A stretch of 64,000 nucleotides of DNA from Branchiostoma floridae (taxonomy: Eukaryota > Chordata > Leptocardii > Amphioxiformes > Branchiostomatidae): the NCBI RefSeq assembly GCF_000003815.2, contig NC_049993.1:15312635-15376634 (forward strand), written 5' to 3'. The position numbers and the translations under genes were made by a program. Of the stretch, positions 1 to 12,454 are shown piece after piece (within the stretch, counting starts at the first letter, position 1; the number at the start of each line of letters is the position of its first letter). The notes beneath the pieces were generated by a model that searched no databases, was not told where the DNA came from, and was given only the letters and a program-made list of their open reading frames with translations.

Positions 1-2270
1 TGGAGTTGAACTGATATGTTGCTTTAATCTCCGTAAGAAAGTCTCTACGTTTAAGACGCGTGATGTTAAAACTTAAACTGTGGAAAGATTTTGTCGTTGG
101 GAAGATGACGGTGCTTTTTTTAACGTAAGAAACAAGGGACCAATGAAGCCAGTGTTTAGGCTAGAACAACGCGCTAAGGAAAGTGCCAAAAAGGAGATAT
201 GTTTTTTAAAGAAAGAAATTAAGAAATTGTGAAAAGACAATCACATTCGGTACCCCCTCCTAAATGCAATATACCAAAAAGTAAGATATGTACAGCTTTT
301 AAAAAGTGCAGGCCACTATATGAATCTTTAAAATGCTTTACTGCTAAATGCTTAGATACTGTATAGATAGACTACTTGTACATATTCTATGTCAATTATA
401 GATATTCTTTAGAGCTTCTTTTTTATATCTCAGGAAAATATTTCCCTGAACGAGCCATTTCTTTTTAAGTTTGGTGACGGGTTCTTAGATTGAAAGTTGG
501 GAAAAATGGTCCTTTGTAAATAAGATGTAAAGACCATTGTAAGAGGTACAAGTCACGGAGATTTGACATCAAAACATCGTAGATAAAAAAGAAGTTTATT
601 CAGGTGCTATGTCAGTCATTGCAACGAAGGTGGCATCTTTTTTCTTTAAAAAATTCAACAAGTGGTCTTTTAAAAATTGATGCGAGTACATTCAATATAA
701 ATGTTGTCATTTCTGTTAAATAATGTTTGCAATGACGAGAAAATATGCTTGCTTGAATCAGACAGGTACTTAGCATGATAAGATCTTACAAAACTGTTAA
801 TTACATGAATACCCAGTGTCAGTTTTGCTATGCAAGTCCGTAGTATGTAAATTGGGATCAATGGAAAGATAGAATACAATAATAGTTAATACAGCTATAT
901 TTAGCGGTTTACGTGCTTACGAAGCTCAAATTACGATATGTACTTAGCGATATCAATTTGTATATTGCTTTTATGCTGGTTATGATAATTTGTATGTTGT
1001 AAATATTTTATAAAGCGCTGTCATTTTTGAAATGTCTGTATGAACGTACGCATGTAAGAACGATGTAGAGAATGATGTAATATATGCGATGAAAAGTACA
1101 AAAAATCTTAAAGCCTTGGGTAGAAAAAGCGCATGAAGAATGCCTGAAGAAATGGAAAACAAAGCCTTATTTGTAAGTCCTGTGCCTTTTATCAATAAAA
1201 TATTTAACGAAGCTCTTTGTCTGGGGTATTACTTACGGTTCATTGGAAATGTTTGCAGATGCAAATACTGGAAGAAGGTGAGAATACAAGATCTTTGACA
1301 CCTGGTAAGCGCTGTGGTTGGCCGATTGACTTATCTTCGTATTTAGTGCAAAACAATAGAAAACCAGAAAGTCAAAATATAGTTTCCATAGCTCAACATA
1401 TAAAACGAAGACAAACGGAGGCAAAAATCTAGTACAGAAAATGATCAGCAATATACTTCAAACATATTCAAGTGTAGGAAATTCATTAATAACTTCGATG
1501 GTAAGAAAACATTCAAGTTGAACGAAGCTGGGAACAGACTTTTTTAACTTTGAAATAAGATCCGAACATATTCCCCACTGTCGGCCTAAATGTAACGGTG
1601 AATTTATATGTCCACGCAGCTAGAAATTAGGAAAATTTGACACAGGAAAGACAATTTTGGATCAAATCCAGGGTGATTACTTTGTTTTTATTGAAGCTGC
1701 ATCTTTCCTGACGGATTTGTTCTGTTGTTTCAGCGGTTTAGACTGAAATAATAACAACGGATAAACAAAAATAACAACCATACAACAATACACACATTAC
1801 AAAATAATGAGATGGTTCCCAATATATGAAACATAAAAAACTTTAACCGCTTGAAATAGACGGAATCTAACAGTTTTGTTAGCTCTCTGTGCCTCATTTC
1901 TTTTATTCGGATATTGATATCGTATGGACATTTCCAACTATTTAATGGTATGCACAAACCACGAGAGTTGATAGTTTAAACGTTGAACAAACGACGGACA
2001 GATTATAGAAAAATATACATATTTGTAAATTAGATCTGCATGAAAGTCAAAACAACTACGAATTGATATTCGAGATAATAAGAAGGCTGGTTCAGTTAAG
2101 GTTTGTTGTAAAAATTTAAAAAAATTGAATTGACCATAAAACTCAATGAAAATGCAGTTAGAAGTATAAAGATTTAGCTCACTCTCGACTTCAATATAGT
2201 CATAGCATCTTCCGTTTTGATATAGGAAAGAAGAATAATCTACCTGATAGAAGAGCGTACACAAAGCACC
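1..2270. other. AT-rich intergenic sequence
   Basis: No gene can be supported here. All open frames are short, lack plausible splice partners and resemble chance frames in AT-rich DNA. No strong tandem repeat or inverted-repeat element was recognised. Confidence 0.5.
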
Positions 2271-5240
2271 GAAACATATTCTGTAGTTTGTTCGGTTAAC
2301 CGACTTTTTCCTATTATATCGTCGCTAGCATTAATTATTTTATACACGTGTCGCGATCGTGCTAGACTACCCACAACCCCCGTTTTATAATATTGGAACC
2401 GTCCTGTTCTAAGCTATAACGTTACGTCTTAGTTTTTGTACCCTCAAGTCTACAATTATATAGCACCAGGTCTTTTGAAGTCAGTTGGCCGCTGTAACCC
2501 TGTAAGTGAACCCGTTTCGGTTCATGGTTAAAACCTTTCCACGAACCCAAACAAAAACACAAGGGTCGACCTCTAAACAAGCTAACACGTCAAGCTCCAA
2601 CGGAAGAGCCATTGTTCCTCATTGTCTCTTTTACTCTTTGACATTTGTACTACTAGTTTACTCTGAAAGGCAAGCTCTTAGAGTGTGTTGGGGTAGAATT
2701 GTGTTCTCTGTACACATAACACGTATCTTAAGTGGCTTGACTTATTTAGCGGCCCGTCTTAAATCGACGGACTCTGTCTTTAACGATTTTCCGTCTTTTC
2801 TTTCTTAAAGAAATCGTTGGGTGAATTTGATAATAATAACGTACAAATAAATTTTCTTTGACACTTTATCAGAAAAAAAATGGAGAAAACTAAACTCTAA
2901 ATAAGAAATAAGGAAGTAGTTGGGACTTTTAAAAAAATTTTCAGATGAAATAATATGTCAGAGAAATTACTTATATAACAGTCTAGGTCACTGAGGGCCA
3001 AACAGTAAAAAAAAAAAAAACGTCGTACGATCTTCGTACGATCCCAAACCGACGGCATTCTTTTAACAATATGGCGCGTACGTATACTGCAAAATAATTT
3101 TTCTTTTTACAAAAAAATTTCCTGATTTCTTTTCTGTCACAGCTTGATTAAATAAACTGAATACATCAAAAGCGTACGATGACTAACGGAAACTATTGTA
3201 GCGCCGTAAGTTTTGGAATATGTCCCAAATCGTGTGTTTCAGACAAAGAGAAATGTTCGAGACAAGGTTGGAAATTGTGGGCCATTTCGTGCGACCTTCG
3301 TGTGTTTTCTGATACCTTCGCAGCGAGCCCCACGTGTCTTCACTTAAAGTTAACGACAGGAAAATGTCACTGGTTTGACTTTTCAGTCAACATAGATTAA
3401 ACTGGATATCTAAATCATCACATGATTTCGATTCTCCATTCATATACATTCAATAAACCCACAAATCATAAAAAAAAAGTTGATGTTCTCGGAATGTTTT
3501 CTGCTTGCACAGAAAGCAACGATTTGAATAGATTTAGCACACTGTAATTATTGTGTAGTCTTGCACAGATGTACCTTATTTCTCTACCACGTACTTCAAA
3601 CACAACTTTGCACATGAAATTTCTTTCAAAGACTCTAAAATCTCATAAAAATTAGAGGAACAGGTACTTGACTTTTTACATTATTTACATGTAATTTCAA
3701 ATTTTTCGGTGCCGTCTTGGTTTGTCAAATATTGACACCACAGACACAAGAAAAATCAGAAATACGTCGCATCTTTATAAGTTGCAAGACAATAATTCTA
3801 AACTAAACTGCAAATTAAAAAGAAACAGACAAATATAATTATAAATTCTTGTTACATCTTATAGTATTATAAAACAGGTACACAACTTTTCGTTCTTACT
3901 TCTTTCGTAAGACTGGTTGAGTTTTGTAAGGAGAGAATGGGTATAGTTGTAAGTCTTAACTTGCAATACAAAAAGGTCAAGGTCCTTTGCCCGATAGCTT
4001 TTAAACTCTGGTATTCGTTATCTCCTTACACTTAAATCGTTAAGGTTTTACGAGTAAAATTCAACAAGAGGTATGCATCATTGCACATCACATGTGGAAG
4101 TATACAAGAAAAATGAAAGATTAAAGATTTAAATAATTTTTCGTTACGAACGCTTGCAAACAGACGTCATCTTTGGAAGCGCGTAACACACGTATCTTCA
4201 ATTACGTCTACAACCGGCCGTGTGAAAAAGTGAATAGACTAGTCTGACCTTCGGTGACCTCTGGAATCCTCTTAACTACCGGTAGACATCGCCGGAGGGA
4301 GGTGTCTCTCTATGTGGTGCACTCTTTGCCGTCATTATTACCGTAAGAGCACAACGCGAACAAAAGAGACCGATTAGCCGAACCCCGAGGCCCCGAAGTC
4401 CTTGACGAAGCTACACACGAACCACTTCCGAAACTTACCGAACCATGACGACACTCATTGTGTGTTGGTTTGTTGGGATTCGCAATCGGACGTTGTCCGC
4501 GAAGATTGCCGAGGACGTCCGACGGATGACGACAGTTTCCGACCTGTGACGACTACTGCCCTGCTGTGTGGTGACATCAAGAGGTTGGTTTGCGCAAATA
4601 GGTAATCTTGTTATTATTTCCGAAGGTTGCCGAAGTGCCCTTCGGAAAGGACACGGAAAAGGACGACAACACACGATTGGTGCATGTGGTGAATACCTTT
4701 ATTTCAATCATTTTGCCTGGGAACAAATTGTAATGAGAAGAAATACCTATAATAATCAGTTAAATCAATATAACTGGCTTTCGTCGAAGCAAATAAAGAT
4801 GTATCATTTCAATAATTGTTGTCGTTTGGTTAGTGTCTCTGTTGTTGTCTTTTGTCATACATTGCTGGGGAAAATATTGGTCAAATAAAAAAAAATGATA
4901 AGATATAGGGCACCTACCTCATTATGGAGTTGTAATTCTTTGGTGGACCAACTCGTTTGACAGTCTTTTTTGGCAATGTCCAATATTCTTTTAACAACGT
5001 CTGGGCAATATAGTAGAGACTAAAACTAACCGATTCTTATTCTTGTTATAAGATCTGTTGCTTAAAAAAAGACATTTTGAAAGAGAACAAGTCGGCAAAC
5101 ATTTCATAACCTAAGTGTACAGATTGCCAGCATTTTACATATCACGTAAAAAAAAAATAAAAAATGTTAAAAATCATAGTTACTTTCAAACCCTCAATTA
5201 GCTTATTTATACATTGTTACGGTTTATAGATAACTTCTGT
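2271..5240. other. Intergenic sequence, partly CpG-rich
   Basis: No gene is supported on either strand. The part at about 4200-4690 has roughly twice as many CG as GC dinucleotides by hand count, unlike most of the window. About 3020-3400 carries several cgtacga-type motifs. See the finding on reversed-sequence reading. Confidence 0.4.
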
Positions 5241-5443
5241 ATCTAGAAGCAAGGGAAAAGACCCATAGAGGGCAAGTCAGGACTTAAGACGGTAATGCAG
5301 TGCAAAAGCAACGCGCAAAACTGGAATTCAAAACTACGAAGGATATTCGAAGCATGACAAGACCGATAACTTTGTTTGAACACCGTTTGCAGACTGCTGC
5401 AAGTCTCTGTTAGACCCCTGAGTACATGTAACGCCAGGTGTAA

Positions 5444-5652
5444 AGCTAGTTCACCTTTACCCGCGGGGTAATATATATCCGTTTTGTTAAAAGAAGGGTA
5501 TTTACTGTTATGAAAATGACACACGGTGGATTTAAACTGCAACATTTTGAAAATAGTGGAATTTGAAATTAGAGTCCGTGCAATTGATATCCCTATATAT
5601 ACTGATTTTGAAAGCAACGGATAGTGGTTGCCCGCGTATAAAGGTGAACTAG
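5444..5652. mobile_element. Short non-autonomous DNA transposon (family A, copy 1)
   Basis: The ends form an inverted repeat: the left end has agttcaccttt followed by acccgcggggtaa, and the right end has the complement, ataaaggtgaact. Related elements lie at 10143-10359 and 45774-45993, sharing the ends and the internal order (atccgttttg near the left end, then an internal gttgcaa- or ttgcaat-type stretch, then aacggata near the right end). This copy is diverged and its target-site duplication is not clear. Confidence 0.6.
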
Positions 5653-7865
5653 AAATATATACATGTAACTGGGCTGCTGGATCATGGAAATAGTAGAAAT
5701 TGAATGAAGACTACGCCAGAACGTATGGTAGGTTGCTTCCTTGTAACTCTCGCCTACTAACTCACAAGGCGTATCATTCGGTTTATTTGGTCAACTTCTA
5801 CCATTTCCATCAACGTAGGGAATCTGGGGTGTCCCACGCTATACAGTATTACTTGTGGGAGCATTATAAAGTCTTAGCTAAGGAATAGCTTTGTAATTTT
5901 CCACAGAACCATCCCACATTCTCTATCGGTCAACCGTGCCACCCCCTAGGACAGGACTGGGCTTGGTAAGGTTCAAGAAATGACTCCCAGTCACACTGCC
6001 AGTGACAAGAAGAAAAACACACACATAGAAACACACACCTACGCCTTGACACAGGTCAATCTCTCGCCTTTGAAGATCGAAATCTACATTCTTCAGTTAT
6101 ACACTTTCGCGACAGGGTTTGGAAACCCTACTGTGTTCAATTTCGCCGTTATTGTTTGATTGTAAATTATGTCAAGATGGCGGATTTTATTCTACTAAGC
6201 CAAGAGTCACCCGGAGAGCTGCATCGAATTGATTTTAGGTTTGTATATTATTTGTGTTCTTTTTTCTACTAACGATGTGCAATGTCAGTCGTGTGGAATC
6301 ATTGAAATGTTGACTAAAAATACCGTATGTCACATTGTAGAGCCCCCGTTTTTTAAGTTAAAGAGTAAATCCAAATTTTCCAAACTAAACATGCTTCGGA
6401 CTAACATGGTTTCAATTCTCGGATGAAAGAACAATTAAAAAGACACACTTATGGGCAGCAACAGAAGTTATTTTTTTGCATATATGTGACATAAACCTAG
6501 TATTTGTGTATGTATACATCGATATGTTTTCTTTTTCTGTTTGTTTATACATCATGATCAAATCCTTGTAGCGATTGTGACCTTTTGAATATGTATGTCA
6601 AAACGTTGTAAAGTTTGCCATACATAGAAAAGTGGGAAATATGACACTGGCACACAATGCATGATATACGAGCCACCAATAGTATACACATGATATATCT
6701 ATCAAAATAAATTCCATTGATATTTCATGCTTTAAGATCTAGAAATAGCTTAGGTGTTAACATTAAAAATGCGTACATTATTGCAGTAAAAAAATGTTTT
6801 TGCATGTAAAATTTTATCTTTTAGAAAAAGTAAGTTTTAGACATATCTTCTAAATTTTGTAGTGAGTATAGTAAAGGGAGTTAGTGCTTTGTCATTCTAC
6901 AGCCTATTGTTAGTTAAAAAAATGCAATAGATATAAAATAGACTTTTCCAACATTTTCTTTTCAGAAAGAAAACGTCAGGACAGTTCAGCAAGATTGTAA
7001 CTGCCACGTAAATATGTCAAACTACGTCAACAACAAAGATATTATTGCCAAAACAGACAAACTGTCTTAGAAACGTGGTAAACATGTTTTGAAAAAAAGC
7101 TTACAGAAAACCTTATTGAGATGGTTGACATATTACTCATACCGCCCCACCATACAGTATCAAATGTCAGTAGAGATATAGCCACAAGCATAACTGTGTG
7201 AATCACACAATGGAAGGCTTTTGTGATAGTTTGGGGGTGATTGTAAAGGTCCGTGACCGCATTGCACACTTACAAAGGCATAGGACACCACAAATACATA
7301 TTCACGTGTAAAGTTTAAATATTCCGCTTCTACAGTGAAGACTGCCCTGTAAAAACTCGAACTAAACTATAGACACATAGAAATATAATGGTCCTTATAA
7401 ACATACCAAAACCAGCGGCACTTGCAAACGCATGTCATTGATAAAACACTTATGCTCAAAACAGTTCAGTTTTTGAAGGGACACAAACTATATCAATGTC
7501 AAGTGTTTGAAGAGACATGGAATCATAGAAAAATTAAATATTGTACATTTATTAGCCTACCAAATGGATCGTGATCGATAACAATGTCATCCAGATATAT
7601 CGTATTGTATGTCTCAGTACATTTCAAAATTGAAGTCATACAATTTGTATAATATTATTAGTATGATCATTGAAAAAAATTAAATTTCATAGCTTGTGTT
7701 CTCTAAGATCGCAACTATAAAAGTAAACATAGATCTACTAATGTGGTAAATGCTCACTAAAATCTGTATAGGGACTCGATAACATTATCTTTCTTTCTTT
7801 CTTGAATTCGGTAATCTTAGGGTATGTTTGTCCAAAAATCCTCTGAGTGGTAATATCTTTGCACG
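5653..7865. other. Intergenic sequence, no gene supported
   Basis: AT-rich non-coding sequence. The only coding-like signal is a possible first exon at 6177-6238, listed separately. Confidence 0.45.
6177..6238 (+). CDS. Candidate orphan first exon
   Basis: An ATG sits in the context caagATGGCGG, a common start context in animals that also resembles a YY1 site. It opens a 20-codon frame beginning MADFILLSQE, and an AG|GTTTGT donor follows with two bases of a codon left over. I found no downstream exon that continues it. It could be a true first exon of a gene lying elsewhere, a remnant, or chance. Confidence 0.2.
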
Positions 7866-8165
7866 CGCGCGTGTGTTTGTGTGTGTTTGTGAGTGTGTGT
7901 GTGTTTGTGAGTGTGCGTGCGTTTGTGAGTGTGTTTGTGAGTGTGTGTTCGTGTGTGCGTGTCTTTGTGTGCGTGTCTGTGCGCATTATGTGGGTAAATG
8001 TGTGTATTTGTGTCATTGGTGACCAGTTGGGAGTCATTGTGTGTAATTTTGTGAACGTTTGTCTTTGTGTGTGAGTGCACGTGTCTTTGTGTTAGAGAGA
8101 GAGGGTGTGTTAGTGTGTGTTTATATGTAATGTGTGTGTGATTGTGTCTGTATGTCTGTGTGTGC
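7866..8165. repeat. Imperfect (GT)n microsatellite
   Basis: About 300 bases of GT-rich sequence interrupted by gtttgt, gcgt and a short unique stretch near 7990-8060. Open frames on both strands are artefacts of the dinucleotide repeat. Confidence 0.9.
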
Positions 8166-9633
8166 ATGTGTCGATCTTTAATTCAAATGCTATTTTAATG
8201 AAATCACATTTTTCACATTGACGAACTCAATATAACTTGCGTAAAAGATAAATAAAAAGCGTGCTAAAAGATGAATTCATCAATGTTACCTATCCCACCC
8301 TATAAGAACAACATATTTATAAAATGCGTTCGAAAATGACCTACCGAACACTTTCAGAGGTCACTGTATCAAATAAGACAGCTACAAACAAACCGGAAGA
8401 CTTGTGGACAGGAAGTTTTAGAGCACTAAGCGTGCGTGAACCGTAACGGTTATTCAAAGCGAACGGCTGCTTTTTCATTCTCGCTCCGCTAACTATTCGT
8501 TGTTGTGCGGTGATGCGAACAGGTATAACTGGTATCATGCACATGTGTACGAGGTATGCATGAGTTGAAGTGAAAAAAGTCTAAGTTATCTATCAGTAAA
8601 TCTATCATAAGATATAAAACGCAGCGCCGGGATTTTTTGTTTGTTTGTTTGGGGAGGGCCAGTGTAAAAATTCCCTCTCCCGACATCATAGAATCTTTAA
8701 TCCCTGAAAATAGCGTGCAACATTCCCTCTCGTGGCATTACAAAATATTAGCCCGTGTTACTAATCGTAAATCGGCAGAAAAGAAATAGAAATATATAAG
8801 CTGACTTTGCTAGAAGTCTGCGAAGGAGGCGATTAATTCTGTCTGATGATAATACTATTTGTACAAAATTCTACTGTCTCAGAAGAGGTTACTATAGGCT
8901 AGAGTTTGTTTCAGGACGTATCATAAGTTATATTTGTTTGTTTGTTTATTTTTAAATCGGGATTTTTCGTTGCTTCGGTTCGTGTTTTTTTTTGTCCACA
9001 AGACCGACAAAACAACGCAAAACACGTTACAAAGTAAGAAGAAACCCAGTCTCAACTTAGATGACAATAAAATGTAAAAAAATCAATTTAAATGTCGATA
9101 AATCAATACTAGTAACTACACCTAATACGACTACAAATACTATAGAAATGAATCAATCAAGGAACAATTTATTTTGCTTTAGTTTGTGCAACACCATTTT
9201 GTTTGAACATAGAAAACTGCGTATTTGGTTAGACTTCACTGAACCTTGATGTGACTTGTTCTATAAGTAAATATACCTTTGTATAACAGTTTGTCCCCTG
9301 TTCCAGTCATGCCGTTCCGATACATTACTTTTGTATGTAACACATTTCGTTACACCGGTCAAGCAAATATTTCTAGTGCCGTCAAATAACTCATTCATTG
9401 ACAACACAAAAGAAGGAGAAAAAAGCATTAGCTGTCCCTAACCCAGTGTTATAGAAAGCTTCAGTCCCATGGAAATTGAATTTTGAAATCCTGTCAAGTG
9501 CCGAAGGCGCAACGATCTTACGGAGTCCGGAAAGTATGCTCCCACTATAAAATTTTGAAATCTAGGCCCTCTGAAATGCTTTTCCTGCATTTTGACTGCA
9601 AAGTTTGCTGGTAGACTCTCCTTGGTTGCATGA
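8166..9633. other. Intergenic sequence, no gene supported
   Basis: Non-coding sequence with (GTTT)n-like patches near 8636 and 8935. No gene or clear transposon end was recognised. Confidence 0.45.
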
Positions 9634-9815
9634 TACTCTCCAAGCAGAGGTTAGGCTCCGGCTGTTTTTTTAGTCGTTTTTATCGGGCTTTCTATTTTGC
9701 TTTTTGTATCTTGCTGTGTTTGGCTGGCGTACTACAAGAAAAATGACAAAATAGAAAGCCCGATAAAATAAAACGACTAAAAAACAGCCGGAGGCTAATC
9801 TCTGCTTGGAGAGTA
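9634..9815. mobile_element. 182-bp MITE with long terminal inverted repeats
   Basis: The left arm begins tactctccaagcagaggtta and the right arm ends with its near-complement, taatctctgcttggagagta. The arms are about 70 bases and make almost the whole element a hairpin. The flanks are the direct repeat tgcatga at 9627-9633 and 9816-9822, a 7-base target-site duplication. The outer sequence (T-A-x-T/C-CTCCAAGCAGA) resembles the ends of the 187-bp elements at 57269 and 60853, so these may share a transposase family. Confidence 0.85.
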
Positions 9816-10142
9816 TGCATGACACGTGTTTTAATATCTTTACATATCGATTTTTATCCACCATAGAGGACGGAATGAGCAAATCTTTTGTACGTCCCAA
9901 ACAGTAAAATTCCGTGACATAGACCATGCGTTCACCTAGAGATTTTCGGATGGGATATTTGAAAGTCTGTCGGGCCACGTAATTGGTAGGTTTGTGTGGA
10001 GAGTTTTCTTTGCACCATTGAGAAATAAATGCTAGCCTTGTAAAGCTGGATGTCCGGGATGGATGTACGATAATGGAAACAAAGATAAGGTGGTAGAAGT
10101 AGCCATTTACCTTTACAAGTCTAAGGTGAAGGACGAAATGAA

Positions 10143-10359
10143 ACACTAGTTCACCTTTATCCGTGGAGTGACCTTTATCCGTTGTCTTTAAAAACAGCAC
10201 ATTTAGGAGTATTAAGTCTGCTGACAGTGGTTTCAAATTTGCAATACTTTCAAAATGTTCCGATTTGAAACCGCCGTCCATCGACTTAATATCCCTAAAT
10301 ATATTTTTTTCTTACAAACAACGAATATAGGTTACCCTCGGATAAAGGTGTTAGCGTTA
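10143..10359. mobile_element. Short non-autonomous DNA transposon (family A, copy 2)
   Basis: The left end reads actagttcacctttatccg and the right end reads cggataaaggtgttagcgtta, an inverted pair. Internal sequence (taaaaacagcacatttagg, tcaaatttgcaatac, tgttccgatttgaaac) aligns with the copy at 45774-45993. No coding capacity. Confidence 0.75.
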
Positions 10360-11951
10360 AAAACTAAATGTATTGTGGATAGTGAAATTCTTAACGTCTA
10401 AGGACATTTTAAACTTTATTTTAACATTGACCGATACAGTTTAGAAATATAGGCCCCATGATAGGGGTGCTTTAATACTGACACATTTGAATCAAGGTTA
10501 AGGAGGGTATGTTATTCCAACAAGGATTACTTTCCTCACACAATTGTATCATCAAATGCTTGTTGACCTCTTGTAAACATGTACTACAGAAACCCTGATA
10601 CACCTGCTATGGTCTGCTGTGCATCTAACTTTTTTCAAAGTATATGTATGTCTGCACTTTTGTTAGCTCTATGTTATTCACACCCGAAATAAGAAGAAAG
10701 AGGAACACCGATAAACAAGAGCTTCAATGTTTGTAACTTCATCCCGATAAAGACCATGCCCATAGCTGTCTCTGTAAAACAATCATGCCAAATTAGTTTG
10801 TTTCAGCAAACGAATGTCTGTAATTTAATTTTGAGCTCTTTTAGAATATTTTAAGATTATTGACCATCGCCAGTATTGAAGCTACATGGAGGGTGACACA
10901 CGTACAGAAACATTTCATTTTCATAATTTTCAAAATTTGTAAATGATATTGGATAAAAGTAAAAAAAAAAAAAATTGTAGAAAGCCAATAGCCCAGGTGT
11001 TGCCGTTGCGAAGATTACCACCTAAATCTGTCTTAGTGAGCCTGTTTTCAGACAGTCTTGTGCATCCGCTGCAACACAATGGAGGATAATCCAAGGCATC
11101 GCGGGAGGGTGTTTTCTTTGCATGGGCGCCGCCATCTTGTTTTTGTGACGTCATGAAGAAAATCCCACCTGTCTATCGTTTGGCACGTATTGTTAGCTTA
11201 CGGTGTTTTGTTAAAGCGACTTACACTCCAATACCACCACGGAAGAGATGATTGGTTGTTTGGATACATTCGTTTAGCCAACATTTGCACCACTTCATCT
11301 TGTGATAACAATTGTTTTGGGCAGGTAAACAGTATTATCGAGCTTACAAGTAATTTTCCAGCCTCATTGATTTTTGAACAACATACACGTAGGCAATACA
11401 CATGCAATGAATTTATTTATTTTCTTTATCTTTTAATGACTACGTAGATATGTAGCTATTTTCCCAAATTCTTGACTACATACTCGAACATAATTACATC
11501 CCCAAATTCGACGATTGTTTTTGATGGACATGTTTGTCTGGAGTAGTTTTATTCGCGTGGCCAATTTTGCCCCTCTGCCGGCTAACTTCTTCCCCAGCTT
11601 ATGTTACTGTCTTGCCACGGAGGAATCTGCTTGGAGATTAGTTTTATTCCTCCTTTCTTACATCCCAAAGCATTGATACCAATGGCGGCTTATGTTGTTT
11701 TATCAATTCAATACTTGAAAAAAGGAACTAATATGTGATCGCTAATGCATTTATTTATTTTGATCTAATTCTAGTTGCTCACAACAGCGTCATACGTTTG
11801 ACGCTTAATTCTACCATGATGTTGTCAAAATAAAGATGAGCAATTCTATGTCTTTTTCACAGAAATAGATTATCGGAAATCACTCTTTTATGTAATACCT
11901 TGGAATACCTTGTGATAATTGGTGATTATCATGTAGATGTATGTGTTTCAG
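10360..11951. other. Intergenic sequence, no gene supported
   Basis: No gene was identified. A CRE-like and YY1-like motif pair at 11128-11153 is listed separately. A minus-strand open frame (11154-10930) starts at that motif pair but has no recognised homology. Confidence 0.4.
11128..11153. promoter_or_regulatory. Paired YY1-like and CRE-like motifs
   Basis: GCCGCCATCTTG at 11128-11139 is the reverse complement of the consensus AAGATGGCGGC bound by YY1. The full palindrome TGACGTCA, the CREB/ATF site, follows at 11146-11153. The combination is typical of TATA-less animal promoters, and the orientation suggests transcription leftward. No transcript can be supported from the sequence alone. 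Confidence 0.3.
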
Positions 11952-12116
11952 GAGGCACTTTAGTACAGGAAGTTTTGTACAGGAAAAAAGAGCATGTAAC
12001 AATGAACGACTTAACTTGTCTTAAAAAAGATACAAAGAGATACCGATGCCATGCGGGGCCCTTCAAGAAAACTACACCGTGTCTTTGCCGGGGAAGAGTA
12101 TGTCTAAGTTCCCAAG
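11952..12116 (+). CDS. Candidate orphan Cys-rich exon, phase 1-1
   Basis: A 165-base open stretch lies between a gtttcag acceptor and an AAG|GTATCA donor, so it is symmetric (phase 1 in, phase 1 out). Such exons can be inserted or lost without shifting frame. It encodes about 55 residues with five cysteines, including a CHAGPF and a CLCRGRVC stretch. That would suit an extracellular domain, but I do not recognise the fold. No partner exons were found, so it may be a remnant or chance. Confidence 0.2.
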
Positions 12117-12433
12117 GTATCATATTCCCGCTAGAAACTTCCGACAAGATTTTTTGGGATCGGAAGTAAAGAACCGTTATGTAATCTATCAGAGCAGAAT
12201 GATTCATCAGGTAGGTGGTCATTTTGGATGAAGGGCCACTGGGCCTGATTTGTATATTTCCAGTGGAGCTGGTTTGTATTTATTTGATCAACGGGAACAC
12301 TATTTTTTTATTTGTAACATAGGCAAAGGTTCTCAAAGGACGAAGTTGGGTTTCTCTAATGCTGAAAGAGGACGTTTTTGCGCTAACATGTGTCTTACCG
12401 GTATTTTAGAAAATTAGCCCATGTTAAAATCAG

Positions 12434-12454
12434 CCCCCCCCCCCCCCCCCCCCC
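12434..12454. repeat. Poly-C tract
   Basis: A run of 21 cytosines, prone to sequencing length error. Shorter C-runs recur at about 40987-40996, 56621-56635 and 60354-60366. Confidence 0.95.

Noticed and set aside
3015-3056. Possible CRISPR-like or palindromic repeat cluster (cgtacgatc motifs)
   Set aside because: Only two copies, no regular spacing, and a eukaryotic context. Just a local repeat.
7738-8167. Open frames of 64-116 codons on both strands
   Set aside because: Produced by GT/CA repeats, with His/Thr or Cys/Val monotony and no gene structure. The same holds near 17434-17713, 24082-24648 and 25494-25923.
9670-10281. 203-codon minus-strand open frame
   Set aside because: Spans two separate transposons (9634-9815 and 10143-10359) and unrelated sequence, with no recognisable domain.
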